Assembly (NCBI GenBank): GCA_031263155.1
Contig: JAISGK010000023.1
Coordinates: 1 to 45,694, forward strand
Length of the DNA: 45,694 nucleotides
Source of the DNA: Clostridiales bacterium
GTDB lineage: Bacteria; Bacillota; Clostridia; Lachnospirales; WQUN01
Direction: 5' to 3'
Made by a program: the position numbers and the translations under genes. Positions 15,178 to 23,564 of this stretch are shown one piece after another. Position 1 is the first letter of the stretch; each line of letters begins with the position of its first letter. Under the pieces are notes generated by a model that saw only the letters and a program-made list of their open reading frames with translations, was not told the origin of the DNA and did no database searches.

Positions 15178-15645
15178 ATGACGCTTGAAGAGCTGTACCA
15201 CAGCCACAACGCCAGGCTGGTTGGCAGACTGACTGCGTATTCCCGCGACTATTACACGGCGGAGGATGCAGTGCAGCTTGCGTTTTTAAAGGCAATGCGC
15301 AACCCCGATTTTGCCGATATGCCTGAACGGGCGGCAGCCGCATGGCTGTATATGACAGCGAAAAACGTGTTGGTTGACGACAAGAGAAAGCTGTCACGCC
15401 TGGTCGCTCTTGCGGCGGACTATGACGCGCCAGGCGTCGAACCCAACGCGGATGACACGCTGATTGTCCAAGAGCTGCTGCATAAGCTCTCACCAGAACA
15501 ACGGCAGCTCGTAACGCTAAGGTACATGTCGGGGCTTAACGCAACCGAGATTGGGCAAGCGCTGTCAATTCCGGCGGTAACCGTGAGGACACGGCTTAGA
15601 GCGGTTATCAGGCAACTGCGGGATCATCTCCATCTGCCCAACTAA
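15178..15645 (+). CDS. ECF-type RNA polymerase sigma factor
   Basis: A 155-aa sigma-70-like protein. Region 2 (about 5-70) includes DYYTAEDAVQLAFLKAMRNP and AWLYMTAKNVLVDDKRK. Region 4 (about 100-150) includes LSPEQRQLVTLRYMSGLNAT, EIGQALSIPAVTVRTRLRAV as a helix-turn-helix. There is no region 1.1 or 3. AGGTGA lies 4 bases before the ATG. The gene is followed after 20 bases by a 397-aa solenoid-like protein rather than a membrane anti-sigma factor, so how it is controlled is not evident. Confidence 0.85.
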   Translation: MTLEELYHSHNARLVGRLTAYSRDYYTAEDAVQLAFLKAMRNPDFADMPERAAAAWLYMTAKNVLVDDKRKLSRLVALAADYDAPGVEPNADDTLIVQELLHKLSPEQRQLVTLRYMSGLNATEIGQALSIPAVTVRTRLRAVIRQLRDHLHLPN

Positions 15646-15665
15646 TCATTAAAGGGAGAGCGAAC

Positions 15666-16859
15666 ATGAAAAAACTTATAATCAACGCGGGTGATGTGAT
15701 ATTGCTCAAACACGATAAGGAATTTTTCGACGCGTTTGAGACAATCACCATTAACACGGGCGACGCGCTGTTCTCGACAGAGGCATACGCAGAGCTGGCG
15801 AAGCGCAATTTCACGCTAAACGCGGGTGGCTCTAACATCATTGAGGTTAAGGGAGAGGCGCTGAATATCGGCAACGCGGTTATCGATGGCAGCATTGATT
15901 ACAGCGGCAAGTTTTTGGTCGGCGAGATAGTACGCGTCGCGAGTTCTGACCCTGCTGTACTGCGCGGGGTAACGGGTATCTACAGTGAAACGCTATGGCT
16001 GCCCGATGATTTCACAATTGATGCAGACATCAAGCTCCACGGCGCGATTACACGCTACCCCGCCGGCGCGATTGTGACAGAACAACCGATCGTTCTGACC
16101 GAAGAGTACGTAACCGCGCTGCCCAACAATGCCTGCGTGTGTACACTGGCCGCAGTTAACGCGCTCGATAGTAAGGCTGTCGCGGCGCTGGCGCAAAAAA
16201 ACATAACTGTTCGTTGCGCGACAACGCTGCTAATTGGCGCAAGCTCCAACAAGCAGTACGGCAAGCAGTTCACCGCTATCCACACGGAAGCGATTCCCGA
16301 CGATTGCGAGTATATCGAAAACAACCTTACGTTGACCGACACGAACGCGGATTTGTATGGCGACAGGCTGTATATCGGCAACAACTTCACAATTATGCCC
16401 AGCGCGATTGAGGCTTTTGAGCGGTTCACCTACGTGTATGTACGTAACAACGCAAATATCCCGGTCGCTTCTCTAAAACACTGGAAAGAGGTCGGAACCA
16501 CCAAGAATAATGTTATTCCATACAAAGGCGAGTTGTGGTCAGTAAACGGCTCTGAAAAGATCACGCACGAGCAGCTGGACGCAGCGGTTGCACAGGGCAA
16601 AACCTACACATTGGTCATAAACGGAGCGGTTATATTCGACTATGATGTGACAGACGCCGACCTCGGCTGCTTTGTGGAAATCACTTATAGCGGCGCGGTA
16701 AAAGCGCCGGCGGCGATTATCGCGACGTTCAAGTCGAAAGTATCCGCCGCCAATGGTGCGCTTGCCCCGCTGAAAGATGGCTCCAACGCTGAATTCGACT
16801 TCGCCGAACCCGATGACAATACACAAGTAATAAACACAGGAAGTTTTGTAAGGATATAA
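15666..16859 (+). CDS. Solenoid-like protein of unknown function, partner of the ECF sigma gene
   Basis: A 397-aa protein with no signal peptide or membrane segment. It consists of repeated units of about 40-50 residues with the pattern 'strand-N-strand ... helix' (TITINTGDALFSTEAYAELA, LTEEYVTALPNNACVCTLAA, LYIGNNFTIMPSAIEAFERF), which resembles leucine-rich-repeat or beta-solenoid folds. The last ~90 residues are different and beta-rich (TYTLVINGAVIFDYDVTDAD). AGGGAGAG precedes the ATG. It is in one operon with the ECF sigma factor. Function unknown; it could be a sensor or inhibitor of the sigma factor, but nothing in the sequence proves it. Confidence 0.7.
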   Translation: MKKLIINAGDVILLKHDKEFFDAFETITINTGDALFSTEAYAELAKRNFTLNAGGSNIIEVKGEALNIGNAVIDGSIDYSGKFLVGEIVRVASSDPAVLRGVTGIYSETLWLPDDFTIDADIKLHGAITRYPAGAIVTEQPIVLTEEYVTALPNNACVCTLAAVNALDSKAVAALAQKNITVRCATTLLIGASSNKQYGKQFTAIHTEAIPDDCEYIENNLTLTDTNADLYGDRLYIGNNFTIMPSAIEAFERFTYVYVRNNANIPVASLKHWKEVGTTKNNVIPYKGELWSVNGSEKITHEQLDAAVAQGKTYTLVINGAVIFDYDVTDADLGCFVEITYSGAVKAPAAIIATFKSKVSAANGALAPLKDGSNAEFDFAEPDDNTQVINTGSFVRI

Positions 16860-16863
16860 AGGT

Positions 16864-16903
16864 ATAGGGCATATTTCCGCCTAAGGGTGGAAATATGCCC
16901 TAT
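16864..16903. terminator. Long hairpin between convergent genes
   Basis: ATAGGGCATATTTCCGCC, TAAG loop, then the complementary arm: 18 pairs with one G-T. No T-tract on either side, so it is not a classical intrinsic terminator, but it sits exactly between the convergent stops of the solenoid gene and aspS. Confidence 0.5.
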
Positions 16904-16921
16904 GTACTCATAATCAAGATA

Positions 16922-18679
16922 TTATCTGATCCTCACATGTACCTCGCGCAGTTGCTGCTCCGCAACTTGGCCGGGGGCGTTAAGCAACAGATCTTGCCCG
17001 CTGTTATTCATCGGAAAGGCGATCACATCACGAATACTCTCTGAACCAACCAACAACATAAGCATACGATCTATTCCGGGCGCCATACCCGCGTGCGGCG
17101 GGGTTCCGTAGTGAAACGCCTCGTATAGAGCGGGAAACTTCTCCTTTATTTCATCTTCGTCATAGCCCGCTATGTCGAATGCCCTTCTCATTATTGCCGG
17201 ATTATGGTTACGCACGGCGCCGCTGGACAATTCCACGCCATTCACAACGATGTCGTATTGGTGCGCGAGAATCGTTAGCGGGTCTTGCGTATTTAGCGCG
17301 TCCAATCTCCCTTGGGGCATGGAGAATGGATTATGCGTAAAGCCTATCTTTCCCGTTTCCTGATTGAGCTCATACATGGGGAAGTCTACGATAAAGCAGA
17401 ATCTATATGAGTGCTTCTCTATCAAATCCAGGCGCTCACCCAGTTCTTGACGTATCTGCCCCGCCAGTTTATCCACAACCGCAACTCCATCGGAGATAAA
17501 AAATAGTGTGTCGTTAGGTTTAAGCCCTAAACGAGCAATCAATTCGCTATGCTTCGCTTCTGTTAAAAACTTGACAATGGGGCCTCTAAACTCTAACCCG
17601 TCCATAACGGATATGTAGCCCAAGCCCTTCATGCCTATGCCCGTTGCGAAAGCCAGCATTTTTTCAAAAAAACTTTTCGGATTGCTCGCGCAGTTTGGCG
17701 CGACAATACCCCGCACGGGTCTATGCTTAAATGGCGCAAAATTCACCTGATCAAAAAAGTCTGACAGGTCGTTTATGATAAGCGGGTTACGCAAGTCCGG
17801 CTTGTCACTGCCATACCTCAACACGCTCTGCGCATATGTGATACGCGGAAACGGCCTATCTGTAATCGCGTACCCGTCGCCAAATTTGTGGAATACATTG
17901 TACAAAACCTCTTCTGTTACGTTAAACACATCCTCTTGCGTAGCGAACGCCATTTCAAAATCCAACTGATAAAACTCGCCCGGGCTGCGATCGGCGCGCG
18001 CGTCTTCATCACGAAAGCAGGGCGCTATTTGATAATATTTATCAAAGCCAGATGTCATCAACAACTGTTTAAATTGCTGCGGCGCTTGCGGCAGCGCGTA
18101 AAATTTACCCTTCCATTTGCGGCTTGGCACAAGATAGTCGCGCGCCCCCTCGGGCGACGACGATGTGAGAATGGGGGTTTGTATCTCCAAAAAGCCCAAT
18201 CTTTCCATCTCACCGCGTATAAAGCTTATAACAGCGGCGCGAGTAATTATATTTGAGCGCACGGCGGGGTTGCGCAAGTCCAGATAACGATAACGTAAGC
18301 GAACCTCCTCGCGGGTGTTAAGCGAGTCTGAAATATCAAAGGGCACAGGGTTGGCGACAGATAAAACCTCCCATTCGCCTACCCTAAGCTCCACCTCGCC
18401 GGTAGAGATTTTGGGGTTTACCGTTTCCGGGTCACGCCGACGCAACACGCCAGCCGCGCTTATGACTGTTTCGCGCCCCAGTTGGCGCATATCCCAACCA
18501 CGCGCAAGCGCGTTCTCATTGTGCAATACGACTTGTGTAACCCCGTAGTGATCGCGCAAATCTATAAATTTTACGCCGCCGTGATCACGAATGGTATCTA
18601 TCCACCCCGCCAATCTTACATGCTGATCGACTAATGTGAGATCCGGCTGGCCACAGTTATGGGTTCTATACGGGTTCAA
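16922..18679 (-). CDS. aspS: Aspartyl-tRNA synthetase, probably non-discriminating
   Basis: A 585-aa class II synthetase of bacterial type: N-terminal anticodon-binding OB fold (1-105), motif 2 FRDEDARADRSPGEFYQLD, an inserted GAD domain (about 290-415) and motif 3 GMAPGIDRMLMLL. The anticodon-domain loop reads RDHGG with His33, where discriminating AspRS usually has Leu. Together with gatCAB in the same operon this suggests that it also charges tRNA-Asn with Asp. The start is TTG at 18679 within the last codons of gatB, with AGGAG 11 bases upstream; the genes overlap by 14 bases. Confidence 0.93.
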   Translation of the reverse strand: MNPYRTHNCGQPDLTLVDQHVRLAGWIDTIRDHGGVKFIDLRDHYGVTQVVLHNENALARGWDMRQLGRETVISAAGVLRRRDPETVNPKISTGEVELRVGEWEVLSVANPVPFDISDSLNTREEVRLRYRYLDLRNPAVRSNIITRAAVISFIRGEMERLGFLEIQTPILTSSSPEGARDYLVPSRKWKGKFYALPQAPQQFKQLLMTSGFDKYYQIAPCFRDEDARADRSPGEFYQLDFEMAFATQEDVFNVTEEVLYNVFHKFGDGYAITDRPFPRITYAQSVLRYGSDKPDLRNPLIINDLSDFFDQVNFAPFKHRPVRGIVAPNCASNPKSFFEKMLAFATGIGMKGLGYISVMDGLEFRGPIVKFLTEAKHSELIARLGLKPNDTLFFISDGVAVVDKLAGQIRQELGERLDLIEKHSYRFCFIVDFPMYELNQETGKIGFTHNPFSMPQGRLDALNTQDPLTILAHQYDIVVNGVELSSGAVRNHNPAIMRRAFDIAGYDEDEIKEKFPALYEAFHYGTPPHAGMAPGIDRMLMLLVGSESIRDVIAFPMNNSGQDLLLNAPGQVAEQQLREVHVRIR

Positions 18680-20084
18680 TTATTTTCAATCTCCTTTTTA
18701 GCAGGGAGTCTACGGTTTGGGGAAGGGCCTTACCCTTTAATTTTTTCATACATTGCCCCACGAGAAAGCCGATTAATTTCTCTTCTCCCTTTTTGTATCG
18801 GGCTACTATATCGCCCTGTTGAGCAATCACTTCGCTTATGACAGATGATACCAAGCTTGTATCTTCGCGCACAATAAGGTTGTTTGCCTTTACCGCCGTG
18901 TCAATATCGCAATTATTAAAAAACATATATGACACCGCAGCGCGCAGCCCTTCTTGAGCCAGCTGTTTATCCGCCGCCATTCTTAGCGCTTTTGCCATGT
19001 CAGCCGGGGTTATGGGTATGTCGTCTCGCTTGCTCTCGTTGAGAACGCGCATCAGCTCGCCCTTTATTATATTGCACGCCGCCTGGGGATTTGCCCCTTG
19101 CTTAACCGTATCGTCAAAAAAGTCTGCTATTCGGCGTTCCGCCAGCAATGCGTCTGCGTTTTTGGACGAAAGCCCGAAAATTTCCACATAGCGTTCACGG
19201 CGGGCAATGGGCGATTCTGGCAGCGCGTTTTTTATACGCTCAATATCCTCGTTGGTCACAAACAGCGGCAAAATATCAGGATCGGGAAAATAACGGTAAT
19301 CGTGCGCGTTCTCTTTACTGCGCATAGAAAAGGTCTCGCCGCTTTGCTCATCATAGCGGCGTGTCTCTTGCGCTACCCTACCGCCCTTATCCAGTATTTT
19401 AGCCTGGCGTTCCATCTCGAATAATATAGCGGCTTTCAAAAAGCGGAAGCTGTTGATATTCTTTATCTCCGCTCTGGTACCCAGCGTCGTGGATCCTTCG
19501 GGCATGAGGGATATGTTCGCGTCAACGCGCAATGACCCCTGCTGCATTTTGCCGTCGCAGATACCGCCATGCACCAGCAACTGTCTTACTTGCTCCGCAA
19601 AGGCGACAGCCTCATCAGCGTGGGTTATGTCCGGTTCGGTCACGATCTCTATAAGAGGCACTCCCGCGCGGTTGTAATCTATATGGCTCGTACCATGCGC
19701 GTGGGTGAGCTTACCCGCGTCTTCTTCCAAATGGATACGGTTTAGACGGATAAAGCGCTTATCTATCCTAAGGCCGCCCCCGACACACAGCGGGGCGTAA
19801 AGTTGAGAAATTTGATACGCTTTGGCGAGATCGGGGTAAAAGTAGTTTTTTCTGTCCCACATGCTGATGTGGGCTATGTCGCATCCACACAATAACCCCG
19901 CAGCAATGGCAAGCTCGACGGCGCGCTTGTTTATTACGGGTAGCGCCCCCGGCATACCCAGGCATACAGGGCAGGTGGTAGTATTTGACTCGCGTCCGAA
20001 TGTGTTTTCGCAACCGCAAAATATTTTGGATTGCGTAATTAATTCGGCGTGTATCTCAAGACCTATCACAGGCGTATATTTCAC
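18666..20084 (-). CDS. gatB: Asp-tRNA(Asn)/Glu-tRNA(Gln) amidotransferase subunit B
   Basis: A 472-aa tRNA-binding and kinase subunit. It begins YTPVIGLEIHAELITQSKIF, has CPVCLGMPGALPVINKRAVE, the DAGKLTHAHG segment and YRYFPDPDILPL. The C-terminal YqeY-like tail domain (about 325-472) is complete. The start is GTG at 20084 after a G-run; a 97-base gap separates it from gatA. It transfers ammonia to misacylated tRNA with GatA and GatC. Confidence 0.95.
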   Translation of the reverse strand: MKYTPVIGLEIHAELITQSKIFCGCENTFGRESNTTTCPVCLGMPGALPVINKRAVELAIAAGLLCGCDIAHISMWDRKNYFYPDLAKAYQISQLYAPLCVGGGLRIDKRFIRLNRIHLEEDAGKLTHAHGTSHIDYNRAGVPLIEIVTEPDITHADEAVAFAEQVRQLLVHGGICDGKMQQGSLRVDANISLMPEGSTTLGTRAEIKNINSFRFLKAAILFEMERQAKILDKGGRVAQETRRYDEQSGETFSMRSKENAHDYRYFPDPDILPLFVTNEDIERIKNALPESPIARRERYVEIFGLSSKNADALLAERRIADFFDDTVKQGANPQAACNIIKGELMRVLNESKRDDIPITPADMAKALRMAADKQLAQEGLRAAVSYMFFNNCDIDTAVKANNLIVREDTSLVSSVISEVIAQQGDIVARYKKGEEKLIGFLVGQCMKKLKGKALPQTVDSLLKRRLKIIEPV

Positions 20085-20181
20085 TTGGCCACCCCCCGCG
20101 CGTTTTTCTTTTTGATTCGATTGAACTGATTCGATCCATTTGATTCATCCACTATACCCCAAATCATGAACGACGTACGCG

Positions 20182-21627
20182 TCATGCGCCAAGTTCCTCA
20201 AGCACAGGGGTTCGCCTTTCAAATTCACCCTCGAAAGCGGCTGCGTATGACAGTATGTTCGCGTCGCCCCAGGCGTCGCCCGTTATCATAAGCCCCACGG
20301 GAAGACCCGCCCCGGTGTAGCCGCAGGGGGTCGATACGGCCGGCAAACCCGCCAGCGCCGCGCTTACCGTACACACATCCGCCAGGTACAACTGCGACGG
20401 GTCGCTGGGCACATCGTCAAACGGGAACGCGGCGTTAGGGCTTGTGGGCGAGATAAGCGCGTCGAACGTCTCAAAAGCTCGGGCATAATCGCTTCGTATA
20501 ACATTGGCCAGCCGCGTGGCGCGTTTATAATAGTCGTCGTAATATCCAGAGCAAAGCGCGTAGCAGCCCAGCATAACGCGGCGCTTCACTTCCCACCCAA
20601 AACCTTCGTGACGGCTATGGGTAACAAGCTCGTCGTAAGTAGCGGGATTCTTTGGGCGGTATCCGTAGCGCACCCCGTCAAAGCGCGAGAGATTGGCGCT
20701 GGCCTCGGCGCTGGAAATCAAATAATAAGAAGGCACAGCGTATTTTAATAATGGCAGCGAAACCTCGTCCACCGTAGCTCCATTGCGCTGAAACCACAGC
20801 GCCGCCCGTTTGACTGCTTCAACCGTTTCCGCTTCTACAAGCGATTCGTCCATAAGCTCCTTAATAAGGCCGAAACGCTTGCCCGCGACATTCGCCTCAA
20901 GGGCCTTGGGGGCAAACGAGGGGCTATTTTGAGAGGTTTGATCGTAATCGTCTTTCCCGGCTATCGCGGAAAGAAGGTAGGCGCAATCTTGTGCAGAGGT
21001 CGCGATAGGCCCGACTTGATCAAGCGCGGACGCAAAGGCGACGCAACCATAGCGCGAAACCATGCCATACGTAGGACGCAACCCGGTAACACCGCAAAAC
21101 GCGGCGGGTTGGCGCACACTGCCGCCCGTGTCCGACCCCAGTGCGGCGACGACCATACCGGCGGAAACCGCAGCGGCGCTGCCCCCCGACGATCCGCCGG
21201 GCACACATGACAGGTTAAAGGGATTTTTGGTTTTTTTATAGTACGATGTAGCCGTCGTCGCTCCCATAGCAAACTCGTCCATATTAAGTTTACCTACAAA
21301 TACGGCGCGCTGATCTCGCAATTTCTTAACTACCGTGGCGTCGTATGGCGGCACAAAACCTTGCAGCATACGCGAGGCGCAGGTTGTGGGCATATCTACC
21401 GTACACAGGTTATCCTTTAGGCCAATGGGAATACCGGTTATAATCCCAGCCTGTCCCGCGTCGATTTGCTTTTGCGCGGCGTCGGCGGCTGCCCCGGCCT
21501 CATTGTTTACATGCAAAAACGCCCCTACTGTGGGATCGGTCTTCCTCGCGCGCGCGATATATTGCTCAAGGAGTTCTCTCGCGGAAATATCTTTTTTATC
21601 CAGCTTTTGTCTTAATTCGGCTATCAA
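20182..21627 (-). CDS. gatA: Asp-tRNA(Asn)/Glu-tRNA(Gln) amidotransferase subunit A
   Basis: An amidase-signature glutaminase of about 481 aa. The catalytic Lys is in IPIGLKDNLC, and the Ser-cisSer pair is in PGGSSGGSAAAVSAGMV and DTGGSVRQPAAFCG. The frame can start at TTG 21663, but TTG 21627, after GGGGG seven bases upstream, gives the usual N-terminus (IAELRQKLDKKDISARELLE). No ATG is available. It lies between gatC and gatB. Confidence 0.93.
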   Translation of the reverse strand: MIAELRQKLDKKDISARELLEQYIARARKTDPTVGAFLHVNNEAGAAADAAQKQIDAGQAGIITGIPIGLKDNLCTVDMPTTCASRMLQGFVPPYDATVVKKLRDQRAVFVGKLNMDEFAMGATTATSYYKKTKNPFNLSCVPGGSSGGSAAAVSAGMVVAALGSDTGGSVRQPAAFCGVTGLRPTYGMVSRYGCVAFASALDQVGPIATSAQDCAYLLSAIAGKDDYDQTSQNSPSFAPKALEANVAGKRFGLIKELMDESLVEAETVEAVKRAALWFQRNGATVDEVSLPLLKYAVPSYYLISSAEASANLSRFDGVRYGYRPKNPATYDELVTHSRHEGFGWEVKRRVMLGCYALCSGYYDDYYKRATRLANVIRSDYARAFETFDALISPTSPNAAFPFDDVPSDPSQLYLADVCTVSAALAGLPAVSTPCGYTGAGLPVGLMITGDAWGDANILSYAAAFEGEFERRTPVLEELGA

Positions 21628-21672
21628 ATTATTTCCCCCATTATCGTCATCCGTTGTTGACAAAAGATATAA

Positions 21673-21927
21673 TTATTCAATAATACGAGGTATTTTAAAG
21701 TATTCGCCCTCAACGGGCCGGGTGGGATTGCCGCGCCGCTCATCTGGACGCAGGTAGATGATATTGGACGCGTTTTTGACTGGCGTTTCAGGCGGAAGCT
21801 GCACCTCTTTTATATAGTCCATAAGTTTGACGATACTTTCCATATCCCTGTTCATTTCTTCCAGTTCTTCAAGGGTAAAGTGAATTTTCGCAAGATCGGC
21901 CAGCCCTGCGGCGATTTGTTGTGACAT
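21673..21927 (-). CDS. gatC: Asp-tRNA(Asn)/Glu-tRNA(Gln) amidotransferase subunit C
   Basis: An 84-aa small subunit that clamps GatA to GatB. LADLAKIHFTLEELEEMNRD and the C-terminal Pro/Asp-Arg region (LRPDERRGNPTRPVEGEYF) fit the family. It is the first gene of the gatC-gatA-gatB-aspS operon. The ribosome site before the ATG is weak. Confidence 0.88.
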   Translation of the reverse strand: MSQQIAAGLADLAKIHFTLEELEEMNRDMESIVKLMDYIKEVQLPPETPVKNASNIIYLRPDERRGNPTRPVEGEYFKIPRIIE

Positions 21928-22430
21928 AGCGCGCTGCCAGCTAAAACATAAGCAATTCTATATCCGCAAATTTTAGGCCAGCCATTTGTTTCACAAACGA
22001 CCAGCCTAAGCGTCTTAGTTGGCAACCTTTCACCTCTTTTCTTTTTGTTTTAATTTTACCCCAATTATATATGCTTTAATTATTGGCCTCTTTTTCGTTG
22101 TTTTAAACAATACTGAATTTTCATGCGTTATTATATAACAAAACCTAAACAGGTTTCAATATAATTCTATTTTATACCCACAAACTCAATCGCCCGGCAT
22201 GTGCGATGACTTGGCGGGCGATTGAGTAAGAGGCCACTCAAATAATGGATGGCCTCCTACCCAATTGCTACTGGTATGTGGATATACCAAAAATTAACAC
22301 CATGTTTTAATGTCTGATACCAAAGACAGGTTATAAGCAATGTTAACCAATTGCCAATAGGCAGGTTTATAATTATTAAATCACGCAAACCCATAGGTAC
22401 TCAAATTTGCTGTAACATCTGGCGCAGCCG
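21928..22430. other. 503-base gap: hairpins upstream of gatC and downstream of the AraC gene
   Basis: No gene was found. A hairpin with TTAGGC (21973-21978) and GCCTAA (22004-22009) plus an inner TTTGT/ACAAA stem lies in the gatC leader. The 22040-22170 stretch is A/T-rich and includes TATAAT-like boxes, but no clear -35 was seen. No T-box motif was found. Two hairpins that probably end the AraC transcript follow (next entry). Confidence 0.4.
22184..22256 (-). terminator. Tandem hairpins downstream of the AraC-type regulator
   Basis: GAGGCCA/TGGCCTC (22230-22256) and ACTCAATCGCCCG/CGGGCGATTGAGT (22184-22227, 13-bp perfect arms). On the minus strand the second is followed by TTTGTGGG, a poor T-tract. 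A terminator role is likely from position rather than certain. Confidence 0.5.
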
Positions 22431-23369
22431 TCAGCCTTTGTCCATCTTCTTGTATTCCGTAGGAGACATACCCATTATCTTTTTGAAGAGTCTGGAGAAA
22501 TAATACGAATCGCTGAATCCTAGTGCCGCGGCCGCCTCCTTTATGTTCGCGTCCCCAAAATTAAGTATTGCGCAGGAGCGCCGAATTTTCAGGCGCAAAA
22601 AGTAGTCCATCGGGGAATAGCCGGTGGCCTGCTTAAAAAGCCGCGAGAACTGTGCCGGCGAGAACCCTGCCGCAGCGCATATATCGGAAAGCCTTGCGCT
22701 TTTGGCCACATGCTCGTTCATATAAAGAATGGCACTCTCGACGGCGCGGCTTGAGCGGAGAGGGGAGATCGGGGAAGGCGACGCAAAGGCGCAGTAGATG
22801 ACGCCAAGCATGTGCTCCAATATTTTTGACACGTAGACAAGACTATTCCATGAATGTCCCATTTCCAAAACGCCGTATGCCTCAACGAAAAGCTCGATCA
22901 GCTTTGTCAGCGAATCAATAGGTAAGGCGACAGAAGTCGCTCCGGCGATCACCCCCGACGTCGCCTCGCTGATCGTCGCTGCCGCTCCGCTCAAATTGCC
23001 CATCCCTAGCAGGCGGGCGGCTGACTCGCCGCCAAGATGCGCCCAGTAAATGCTCCATGGGTTTTCGGTGTCCGAGCCGTAATAGTGCGGGGAGTTTGGG
23101 GGGATGACTATCATTTCCCCTTTGCCCAATGGCCTCACGGGCGTGCCGCCGACAGAGAAAAAGCCCTTGCCATCCCCGCAAAGTATGACGATGTACGAAT
23201 TGCACTCTTTCCCGCGCTCTCTGTAATGATTTTTCGCATGGGGGAAGAATCCGATATCAGACAGATATGCGCTTTTTGTCAGAGGATTTTCGGCGCACCG
23301 CGCCGTGACCTCCCCCGGCAGTATGATAATTTTTTCCGACTTGAACCCGCTCGGCTTTTTCATGTCCAT
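22431..23369 (-). CDS. AraC-family transcriptional regulator with cupin sensor domain
   Basis: A 312-aa protein. The N-terminal cupin (about 20-130) has the FFPHAKNHYRERGKECNSYI and GKGEMIVIPPNSPHYYGSDT segments typical of sugar-sensing AraC_binding domains. The C-terminal double helix-turn-helix (about 215-310) reads RLSDICAAAGFSPAQFSRLF and GFSDSYYFSRLFKKIMGMSP. It is divergent from the GH36 alpha-galactosidase gene, 195 bases away, and is the likely local activator of it. Confidence 0.9.
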   Translation of the reverse strand: MDMKKPSGFKSEKIIILPGEVTARCAENPLTKSAYLSDIGFFPHAKNHYRERGKECNSYIVILCGDGKGFFSVGGTPVRPLGKGEMIVIPPNSPHYYGSDTENPWSIYWAHLGGESAARLLGMGNLSGAAATISEATSGVIAGATSVALPIDSLTKLIELFVEAYGVLEMGHSWNSLVYVSKILEHMLGVIYCAFASPSPISPLRSSRAVESAILYMNEHVAKSARLSDICAAAGFSPAQFSRLFKQATGYSPMDYFLRLKIRRSCAILNFGDANIKEAAAALGFSDSYYFSRLFKKIMGMSPTEYKKMDKG

Positions 23370-23564
23370 GCAACAAACGTATCACGCCTCGCATTGGATG
23401 TCAATATAAAAACAGGAAGATGAATAAACGAAAGTGGCAATATGATAAGATAGTCCATCATTATAATAAGTTAGGCGATTGCGGCCTGCTTTTTCCTGCG
23501 ATATATTGTTGCTTGCCACACGCTGCGCGCCGCAAGACCTGATCAATTATTCTGGAGGATGCTT

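Noticed and set aside
21928..22430. T-box riboswitch before gatC
   Set aside because: The hairpin-rich leader raised the idea, but no T-box sequence (GGGTGG-type antiterminator motif) was found on the minus strand.
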